Below, piece by piece: positions 1-6,817 of a DNA stretch of 6,817 nucleotides. The notes beneath the pieces were generated by a model. It was given only the letters and a program-made list of their open reading frames with translations. It did no database searches and had not been told where the DNA came from. The position numbers were made by a program, and so were the translations under genes. Location: NCBI GenBank assembly GCA_937928295.1, contig CALEYY010000043.1, forward strand, positions 1 to 6,817, read 5' to 3'. Numbering within the stretch: the first letter of the stretch is position 1; every line of letters begins with the position of its first letter. Origin of the DNA: an uncultured Moraxellaceae bacterium (GTDB taxonomy: Bacteria; Pseudomonadota; Gammaproteobacteria; Pseudomonadales; Moraxellaceae).

Positions 1-213
1 GCTGGCGGCGGTCTTTTCATTGCCGCTGTTCGCGGTGCCGGCGTTGCTGTCGGCATCGGCTTTTGCTGCCTCAGCAACAGCCTTGGCTTCTTCAGTCGTG
101 CTGGCGGGCAGCCAGTTCATCATCTTGGCGATGCCGACACCCGAAAGCAGGGTGACGGCAATGGCGGCGATGATGAGCAGGCTGGGGCGACCGTTTGGTG
201 TGGATGTAGACAT
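1..213 (-). CDS. Partial small membrane-anchored protein, N-terminal 71 residues
   Basis: The gene starts at the ATG complementary to 211-213 and reads leftward off the window edge, so only the first 71 residues are seen. A GAGG Shine-Dalgarno lies at 222-225 (minus) with an 8-nt spacer, which supports this start. The protein has a short polar, proline-containing head (residues 1-10). A hydrophobic helix follows at about residues 12-32, likely an uncleaved signal anchor, and then an alanine-, glutamate- and serine-rich stretch that looks disordered. It lies 77 bp downstream of ettA on the same strand. I recall similar N-termini in proteobacterial proteins ending in a glycine-zipper 2TM domain, but that domain would lie outside the window, so the family is only a guess. 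No function can be assigned. Confidence 0.7.
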   Translation of the reverse strand, partial: MSTSTPNGRPSLLIIAAIAVTLLSGVGIAKMMNWLPASTTEEAKAVAEAAKADADSNAGTANSGNEKTAAS

Positions 214-251
214 GGTGCTTACCTCGGGAAGTGTGGGCCAGTGTAACGGTT

Positions 252-284
252 GGCGCGCGATGCAGTTGACCTGAATCGCGCGCC
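252..284 (-). terminator. Hairpin just downstream of ettA, possible terminator
   Basis: A perfect 10-bp inverted repeat (252-261 with 275-284, mostly alternating G and C) surrounds a 13-nt loop. It begins 6 nt after the ettA stop codon. In minus-strand RNA it would form a strong stem. No run of U follows, so it is not a classic Rho-independent terminator. It could reduce read-through into the small gene at 1-213 or protect the ettA mRNA 3' end. Confidence 0.45.
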
Positions 285-290
285 CCGGCC

Positions 291-1949
<1,659 letters not shown>

Positions 1950-1956
1950 GAAACAG

Positions 1957-1962
1957 ACCTTC
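1957..1962 (-). promoter_or_regulatory. Ribosome binding site of ettA
   Basis: GAAGGT on the minus strand lies 7 nt before the ettA ATG. It fixes the start at 1949, which also matches the conserved EttA N-terminus (MAQ-hydrophobic-YTM). Confidence 0.7.
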
Positions 1963-1963
1963 G

Positions 1964-1992
1964 TTGCAGCTGGGAAAGGTCGCGATTATACC
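1964..1992 (+). promoter_or_regulatory. Possible nhaA promoter overlapping the ettA promoter
   Basis: On the plus strand TTGCAG (1964-1969) and TATACC (1987-1992) are separated by 17 nt. They match consensus at 3 and 4 of 6 positions. The -10 shares bases 1987-1990 with the opposite-strand TATAAT, so both polymerases could not bind at once. The divergent gap is only 90 bp, and this is the best candidate for nhaA that I can see, but it is weak. No recognisable NhaR site is claimed. Confidence 0.25.
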
Positions 1993-2013
1993 GAAGCCGG
2001 CAAGCGCTGTACG
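1985..2013 (-). promoter_or_regulatory. Predicted sigma-70 promoter of ettA
   Basis: The minus strand has a perfect -10 TATAAT at 1985-1990. A weak -35 CGTACA (3 of 6 consensus bases) lies at 2008-2013, with a 17-nt spacer. Initiation near 1978 would give a leader of about 30 nt before the ettA start codon. The -10 is strong evidence and the -35 is not. Confidence 0.55.
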
Positions 2014-2028
2014 GCTAAACACTCGGGC

Positions 2029-2034
2029 AAGGGG
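2029..2034 (+). promoter_or_regulatory. Ribosome binding site deciding the GTG start of nhaA
   Basis: AAGGGG lies 5 nt before the GTG at 2040. An in-frame TAA at 2016-2018 closes the frame upstream, and there is no other start codon between it and 2040, so GTG is the only credible start. Confidence 0.7.
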
Positions 2035-2039
2035 AAACT

Positions 2040-3194
2040 GTGCTGACACACTGGAAACAACTCACCACTGAGGTTCAGGCCGGGCTGCTGCTGATGCTGG
2101 CCACGGCCGTTGCGCTGCTGCTGGCGAACAGCGGCGGCGTCGCATTCTACGAAGCGCTGCTGTCGGTGCCGGTGCAGGTGCGCGTGGGCGCGCTGGACAT
2201 CAACAAGTCGCTGCTGCTCTGGATCAACGACGGTCTGATGGCCATGTTCTTCCTCATGGTCGGGCTGGAGATCAAGCGCGAAGTCATCCACGGCCATTTG
2301 AGCAGCCTGCGGCAGTTGGCCTTGCCCGGCTTTGCTGCCGTCGGTGGCATGGTCGTGCCAGCACTGATTTATGCCTCGCTGAATTGGCATGACCCGGTGC
2401 TGCTGCAAGGCTGGGCGATTCCGTCGGCCACCGACATTGCCTTTGCGCTGGGCGTGCTGGCCCTGCTCGGTTCGCGCGTGCCACCGGCGCTGAAGGCTTT
2501 CGTACTGGCGCTGGCGGTCATGGACGATCTCGGCGCGGTCATCATCATTGCGCTGTTCTACACCAGCCAGCTCTCGGTGCTGTCGCTGACCGTCGCGGCG
2601 GCGGCCACGGCGGTGCTGATATTGCTCAATGTGTTCGGCGTGCGGCGCATTGCCATCTACATGGTGGTGGGCGTAGTGCTCTGGGTCAGCGTGCTGAAAT
2701 CGGGTGTGCATGCCACGCTCGCGGGCGTGGTGATTGCGCTGGCGATGCCGGTGCACCATGACGCCGATGGCCATTCCCCAGCGGAAAGCCTGGAGCATGC
2801 GCTGCAGCCCTGGGTCGCATTCTTCATTGTGCCGGTGTTTGCCTTTGCCAACGCCGGTGTCAGCCTGCAAGGCATCGGCATGGATGTGCTGAGCAATAGC
2901 GTGTTTCAGGGCATTTTTCTGGGGCTGGTGCTGGGCAAGCAGCTCGGCATCTTTGCCTTTTCCTGGCTGTGCATACGACTCGGCTGGGCGACCTTGCCGG
3001 ACAACACCTCATACCGCCAGCTCTATGGTGCCGCCGTGCTCTGTGGCATCGGCTTCACCATGAGCCTGTTCATCAGTTCGCTGGCGTTTCAGCATTCCGG
3101 CAGCAGCGTGGAGTTGGTGGATAGGCTGGCGGTGTTGCTGGCCTCGGTGTTGGCGGCGGTGATGGGCTACGCCATCCTACGCCGCCGCGCCTGA
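2040..3194 (+). CDS. nhaA: Na+/H+ antiporter NhaA
   Basis: This is a 384-residue inner-membrane protein (E. coli NhaA has 388) with about twelve hydrophobic segments. NhaA exchanges 2 H+ for 1 Na+ or Li+ and handles sodium and alkaline stress. The ion site is intact: T131-D132 in PSATDIAFALG, then D162-D163 in VMDDLGA, matching E. coli D133, D163 and D164. Lysine K300 (LGKQLG) matches E. coli K300. The TM II pH-response motif GLEIKRE (75-81) and the SGVHAT motif (221-226) are present. In the E. coli pH sensor E252/H253/H256, the first two are kept here but position 256 is glutamine (LEHALQPWV). The preceding loop is rich in His and Asp (H239, H240, D241, D243, H245). Translation starts at GTG behind an AAGGGG site. 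The gene diverges from ettA and ends one base from the stop codon of the converging gene, with no terminator between them. Confidence 0.97.
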   Translation: MLTHWKQLTTEVQAGLLLMLATAVALLLANSGGVAFYEALLSVPVQVRVGALDINKSLLLWINDGLMAMFFLMVGLEIKREVIHGHLSSLRQLALPGFAAVGGMVVPALIYASLNWHDPVLLQGWAIPSATDIAFALGVLALLGSRVPPALKAFVLALAVMDDLGAVIIIALFYTSQLSVLSLTVAAAATAVLILLNVFGVRRIAIYMVVGVVLWVSVLKSGVHATLAGVVIALAMPVHHDADGHSPAESLEHALQPWVAFFIVPVFAFANAGVSLQGIGMDVLSNSVFQGIFLGLVLGKQLGIFAFSWLCIRLGWATLPDNTSYRQLYGAAVLCGIGFTMSLFISSLAFQHSGSSVELVDRLAVLLASVLAAVMGYAILRRRA

Positions 3195-3195
3195 T

Positions 3196-4134
3196 TCAGG
3201 TTGCTGCCGCTAACGCCGCTGCCTGCGCTGCCGGCGAACGCGCCAGATAGTTCAGCGCCTGCTCCGTATTCCCCTCATGGATGGGATGGAAGCTGGGCGA
3301 AATCCAGCGCTTAGTGGCCGACACCAAAAAGCTGAACTGCGGGATGTTGTGGGTCAGCTTGCCGACGCGCTCGACTTCGCGCAGCAGCGTCCAGAACGGT
3401 TTGCGTGCCATGCGCTGGCCGGCCGGGTCGCTCACATCCTGACGCGCCATGTTGCGATAGCCTTCGAGCAGGAAGTGGATGAAGAGCGGGAAGACCACGG
3501 CCATCAGTGCCTGACGGGTCAGGTAGAACGCGGGCTCGTTCTTGCACAGGTGTTCGTACACATCAAACGCGACGGTGCGATGCTCGACCTCTTCGGCGAG
3601 ATGCCAGCGGAACACATCGGCCATGATGGGGTCGCCGGCATCCCAGCTCTTGTTGTCCATGGCCCATTGGCCGAGTACGCCGGTGAAATGCTCGATGGCG
3701 GCGATGACGCCGACGCGGATGATCAGCCAGTGTTTGTCGATGCGCGGGCCGCTAAGGCCTGCAATGCCCAGCGGCTTGTCGCCGAGGACTTTGCTGAACA
3801 GGTTGTCGACGCGGCTGAGGTAGGTGTCGGTTTCGATGCCGTGACGCGTCAGATACTTCTGCGCTTCCTTGTGAACGCGGGCGTGCATGCCTTCCTGGCG
3901 GATGAAGCCGGTCATTTCTTCGCGCAGCACGGGGTCGGTGACCATCGGCAGCGCCTTGTTGTAGACGCGGCAGAACCACAGTTCGCCGGCGGGCAGCAGT
4001 AAGTGAATGCCGTTGATCATGTGGCTGGAGAAGTTGTCGCCGGGCAGCCAGTGCAGCGGCGTGCTGTCGAGATTGAATTGCACGCGGCGGGTGGGCAGTG
4101 CTGTTGCTGTACGAGCAGGTGCTTCACTAGTCAT
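3196..4134 (-). CDS. PF10118-type 'predicted metal-dependent hydrolase' with di-iron-like motif
   Basis: The 312-residue protein resembles the uncharacterised family annotated as predicted metal-dependent hydrolase (PF10118/COG3687). No signal peptide is seen; a hydrophobic segment lies near 206-223. Conserved-looking metal ligands are E51 (PAGELW), E81 and H84 (QEGMHARVH), E148 (AAIEHF), and E182 and H185 (AEEVEHRTVAF). The order Glu, ExxH, Glu, ExxH is what four-helix di-iron carboxylate proteins show, so I infer a ferritin-like oxidase or oxygenase site rather than a proven hydrolase. The substrate is unknown. I chose the ATG at 4132-4134 because GGAG at 4141-4144 sits 6 nt upstream. An ATG four codons earlier (4146) is less well placed, and a start at 4251 would overlap the upstream gene. 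It lies 40 bp behind the alpha/beta hydrolase and is probably cotranscribed with it. Confidence 0.8.
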   Translation of the reverse strand: MTSEAPARTATALPTRRVQFNLDSTPLHWLPGDNFSSHMINGIHLLLPAGELWFCRVYNKALPMVTDPVLREEMTGFIRQEGMHARVHKEAQKYLTRHGIETDTYLSRVDNLFSKVLGDKPLGIAGLSGPRIDKHWLIIRVGVIAAIEHFTGVLGQWAMDNKSWDAGDPIMADVFRWHLAEEVEHRTVAFDVYEHLCKNEPAFYLTRQALMAVVFPLFIHFLLEGYRNMARQDVSDPAGQRMARKPFWTLLREVERVGKLTHNIPQFSFLVSATKRWISPSFHPIHEGNTEQALNYLARSPAAQAAALAAAT

Positions 4135-4140
4135 GTCGGT

Positions 4141-4144
4141 CTCC
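4141..4144 (-). promoter_or_regulatory. Ribosome binding site deciding the start of the di-metal protein
   Basis: GGAG on the minus strand has a 6-nt spacer to the ATG at 4134. It favours this start over the ATG at 4146, which has only a poorly spaced GAG in front, and over the ATG at 4251, which lies inside the preceding gene. Confidence 0.6.
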
Positions 4145-4174
4145 ATGCTTCTCAAACAAATAGTCAGGCAGTAA

Positions 4175-5119
4175 TTAAGCGGCTTCGCTGGGATTGGCGC
4201 GCAAGTGGGCGAACAGGCTGTCTTGCTCGCCAAGCTCGCAGGCAGACACAAATTCGGTGACCCACTGGGCGATCAGTGCGTGATGGCTGAGCACGACCCA
4301 GTGCGTGGCGTCGATGTCGCGGCGATACAGCTCCGGCACCCATTGCGACAGGTCGCTATACAGGTTGTGGCTGGCGTAGTTGTCGAAGCGCGGCACGATG
4401 AGCTGCACCGGGCAGCTGGCGTAGCGCGGTTCCGGGTTGGCCAGCTTGGGCAGGAAATTGGCACGATAGAGCTGCACGCCCTCCTTGCCATCTTCGATCT
4501 GGGTCGGATTCGGCGTGCTTTCCGCAACGCCTTCGCGATGCTTCAGGTACTTCGGCCAGAGCTTGCCGAGGCCAGCCTGCCACAGCGTGGGCGCCAGCAC
4601 CGGCAGCTGGAACATCACCACATACCAGGAACTGCCGAACTGCTTCACGGCTTTCAGGCGCTCTTTCAAGGGCAGGCTGCTGGCGGGCGACAGGCGAGTG
4701 CGCATCCAGTGTGCGGCGTGATCCAGCGCCGGGCCGGAGATAGTGGTGTAGCTGGCGATGCGGTCGCGCAGGCGTTCGGTGGTGACCGACTCCCAGCTCT
4801 GGATCGAGCCCCAGTCGTGGCCAACCAAGTGGAAGCGGCGGCCAGGAATGACGGCATCGGCCACGCTCATGAGGTCTTGCGAGAGCTGGTCGAGCGAGTA
4901 GTCGCTGACCTGGCGGCCGGATTCGCTGCGGCCAGCGCCACGCACATCGTAGGCGATGACAAAGAACTGGTAGGCCAGCAGTTCGGCAACGGGGAGCCAG
5001 ACCTGGTGATTGTCCGGGTAGCCGTGTACCAGCACGATGGGTGTGTTGGCCGGGTCGCCGAGCGTGGCCACATGAAGCTTGAGGCCGTCGGTGCTGGTGA
5101 TGAATTGGCTGGTTGGCAT
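4175..5119 (-). CDS. Alpha/beta hydrolase, epoxide hydrolase-like
   Basis: This 314-residue cytoplasmic alpha/beta-fold enzyme has the family motifs in order: the oxyanion-hole loop HGYP (32-35), DVRGAGRS (58-65), a nucleophile elbow GHDWGS (100-105) with Asp102 in place of Ser, a likely acid at D246 (VPRFDNY), and catalytic H273 (DATHW). An aspartate nucleophile in HDWG is typical of epoxide hydrolases and haloalkane dehalogenases. Cap-region motifs SWYVVMFQLP (164-173) and LYRANF (217-222) supply Y166 and Y218 as candidate epoxide-opening tyrosines, which favours the epoxide hydrolase reading. The substrate is unknown. The ATG at 5117-5119 is the first in frame. The nearest Shine-Dalgarno, GGAG at 5132-5135, is rather far (12 nt), so initiation may be weak. 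It is the first gene of a likely two-gene operon with the di-metal protein, behind an operator-like palindrome. Confidence 0.85.
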   Translation of the reverse strand: MPTSQFITSTDGLKLHVATLGDPANTPIVLVHGYPDNHQVWLPVAELLAYQFFVIAYDVRGAGRSESGRQVSDYSLDQLSQDLMSVADAVIPGRRFHLVGHDWGSIQSWESVTTERLRDRIASYTTISGPALDHAAHWMRTRLSPASSLPLKERLKAVKQFGSSWYVVMFQLPVLAPTLWQAGLGKLWPKYLKHREGVAESTPNPTQIEDGKEGVQLYRANFLPKLANPEPRYASCPVQLIVPRFDNYASHNLYSDLSQWVPELYRRDIDATHWVVLSHHALIAQWVTEFVSACELGEQDSLFAHLRANPSEAA

Positions 5120-5169
5120 GATGTTACGGGTCTCCGCACAAACTTAAGGGCGTTCAGTTGCTCCGATCA

Positions 5170-5194
5170 TTACATTGAACGATGTAACATTCAA
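5170..5194. promoter_or_regulatory. Operator candidate upstream of the hydrolase operon
   Basis: A perfect 6-bp inverted repeat TTACAT (5170-5175) / ATGTAA (5182-5187) with a 6-bp centre makes an 18-bp palindrome. Direct repeats ACATTGAA (5172-5179) and ACATTCAA (5187-5194) overlap it at a 15-bp step. The palindrome lies about 50 bp upstream of the hydrolase start and about 100 bp upstream of the glyA -10, so the hydrolase operon is the likelier target. TetR-family regulators often bind A/T-edged palindromes of this size, but no regulator gene is in the window. On the minus strand TTGAAT (5189-5194) and TGTAAT (5169-5174) look like -35 and -10 boxes, but the 14-nt spacing is too short to trust. 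Confidence 0.4.
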
Positions 5195-5261
5195 GGGGGT
5201 GGTCTGGCGTGACTTTTCACGGACATGAGCGCTGTTCATGTTGTCTGTCCAATGAGTTCAC

Positions 5262-5290
5262 CTGTTATTTGCGGCACTTTCCGGTAGAAT
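5262..5290 (+). promoter_or_regulatory. Predicted glyA promoter
   Basis: The -10 is TAGAAT at 5285-5290 (5 of 6 consensus), with a weak -35 CTGTTA at 5262-5267 across a 17-nt spacer. Initiation near 5297 would leave a leader of about 50 nt. A 6-bp inverted repeat GCGGCA (5271-5276) / TGCCGC (5292-5297) brackets the -10. It could be a regulator site or chance in GC-rich DNA. No glycine riboswitch or PurR/MetR site is recognised. Confidence 0.45.
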
Positions 5291-5337
5291 CTGCCGCCTC
5301 TTTGATCAATCGCCCCTGCTGGCCCGCCCTTTCTGAC

Positions 5338-5341
5338 GGAG
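5338..5341 (+). promoter_or_regulatory. Ribosome binding site deciding the glyA start
   Basis: GGAG lies 6 nt before the ATG at 5348. It abuts the in-frame TTG at 5342 directly, so that TTG cannot be the start. Confidence 0.75.
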
Positions 5342-5347
5342 TTGCCC

Positions 5348-6619
<1,272 letters not shown>

Positions 6620-6620
6620 T

Positions 6621-6712
6621 CTGAGCATGCCCTGAGTGGGGGCCGTCCTGTCTGAAAGCACGGTGGAGCTAACGCTTTCAGACAGGACGGCCCCCGCTCA
6701 GGGCAGGCTCAG
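6621..6712. terminator. Large hairpin between converging glyA genes, probable bidirectional terminator
   Basis: Arms 6621-6659 and 6674-6712 (39 bp) pair around a 14-nt loop. The only imperfections are 6627/6706 (A opposite G) and 6637/6696 (a U-G pair in plus-strand RNA). The inner 22 bp (6638-6659) pair perfectly. The stem begins one base after each glyA stop codon and fills the intergenic gap. Its placement between convergent genes argues for stopping transcription from both sides. Neither strand has a U-run after the stem, so it is not a textbook intrinsic terminator; 3'-end protection is an alternative. Confidence 0.65.
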
Positions 6713-6713
6713 G

Positions 6714-6817
6714 TTAGGCGGCGTAGACTGGGTATTTGGCGCAGATCGCTTTGACTTTGGCGGCGACGGCGGCCTCGACGGCGGTATCGCCGGCTGGGTT
6801 GCTTTGCAGGCCTTCGA
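6714..6817 (-). CDS. glyA: Second serine hydroxymethyltransferase, C-terminal 33 residues only
   Basis: Reading leftward from the right edge, this frame encodes 33 residues and a TAA stop (6714-6716). It begins EGLQSNPAG and ends AICAKYPVYAA. It matches the last 33 residues of the neighbouring GlyA at 29 positions; the changes are G to S, N to D, V to T and D to A in the linker before the final helix. At nucleotide level I count 14 differences in 99, 8 of them synonymous, and the stop codon differs (TAA here, TGA there). Selection therefore seems to have kept this frame coding. The rest of the gene lies beyond the window, so whether it is full-length and active cannot be judged. A truncated copy remains possible. 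Confidence 0.85.
   Translation of the reverse strand, partial: EGLQSNPAGDTAVEAAVAAKVKAICAKYPVYAA

Noticed and set aside
20..274. An 84-codon plus-strand frame opposite the partial small gene
   Set aside because: The minus-strand reading has a well-placed GAGG site and a sensible anchor helix; the plus reading is the low-complexity complement.
1986..2870. A 294-codon open frame opposite nhaA
   Set aside because: The translation is rich in His, Gln and Arg, as expected from an antisense shadow of a membrane protein gene, and its start would compete with the nhaA promoter region.
3152..3186. GGCGGCG / CGCCGCC inverted repeat at the end of nhaA as a terminator
   Set aside because: A 7-bp GC-rich arm with a 21-nt loop inside coding sequence is expected by chance, and no U-run follows.
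4135..4251. N-terminal extension of the di-metal protein to an ATG at 4251
   Set aside because: It would overlap the end of the alpha/beta hydrolase by 77 bases, and the extra residues (Cys/Pro/Ala-rich) do not look like family sequence.
4205..5212. A 335-codon plus-strand frame opposite the alpha/beta hydrolase
   Set aside because: The hydrolase motifs are on the minus strand; this frame shows no family features.
5342..5347. TTG start giving a GlyA two residues longer
   Set aside because: The GGAG site touches this TTG with no spacer, while the ATG at 5348 has ideal spacing.
5195..5347. Glycine riboswitch or small RNA upstream of glyA
   Set aside because: I see no glycine-aptamer core and no paired-aptamer layout; the likely leader is only about 50 nt.
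6621..6712. Insertion element or MITE between the glyA genes
   Set aside because: No target-site duplication, terminal inverted-repeat pattern or transposase is visible, and the symmetry continues into both coding regions. A genome-wide repeat search could reopen this.

Overview
The window looks like ordinary chromosomal DNA from a GC-rich proteobacterium. EttA, NhaA and GlyA are close in length and motif to the Escherichia coli proteins, and the promoters and Shine-Dalgarno sites are of the sigma-70/GGAG type. A gammaproteobacterium is the best guess, possibly a Nevskiales/Solimonadaceae-like lineage because of the predicted di-metal protein paired with an epoxide-hydrolase-like enzyme. That lineage guess is weak. 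No mobile element, CRISPR array, tRNA or rRNA is visible.

Layout from left to right. Positions 1-213 (minus) hold the start of a small membrane-anchored protein that runs off the left edge. Next is ettA (minus, 291-1949), the ABC-F translation factor, with a 10-bp hairpin just after its stop. A 90-bp divergent region (1950-2039) carries a perfect TATAAT for ettA and starts nhaA (plus, 2040-3194, GTG start), the Na+/H+ antiporter. nhaA converges, with a single base between stop codons, on a probable two-gene minus-strand operon: an alpha/beta hydrolase of epoxide-hydrolase type (4175-5119) followed by a PF10118-type 'metal-dependent hydrolase' (3196-4134). The latter carries a glutamate/ExxH pattern typical of four-helix di-iron proteins. 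The 228-bp divergent region 5120-5347 holds a palindromic operator candidate near the hydrolase operon and a TAGAAT -10 for glyA (plus, 5348-6619, serine hydroxymethyltransferase).

The most notable point is at the right edge. Directly after glyA, on the opposite strand, is the 3' end of a second glyA (6714-6817), whose last 33 residues match 29/33. The two genes point tail to tail around a 94-nt gap filled by a hairpin with 39-bp arms and only two imperfect positions. The symmetry runs without a gap from inside the first coding region to the window edge (144-nt arms, 18 differences by my count). This suggests an old inverted duplication, or two paralogs sharing a bidirectional terminator.

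The genes otherwise do separate jobs: translation control (EttA), pH and sodium homeostasis (NhaA), one-carbon and glycine metabolism (GlyA), and an uncharacterised, probably lipid- or xenobiotic-related, enzyme pair. I see no new defence or mobile system here. The findings worth following are the twin glyA arrangement, the di-iron signature and the operator-like repeat.
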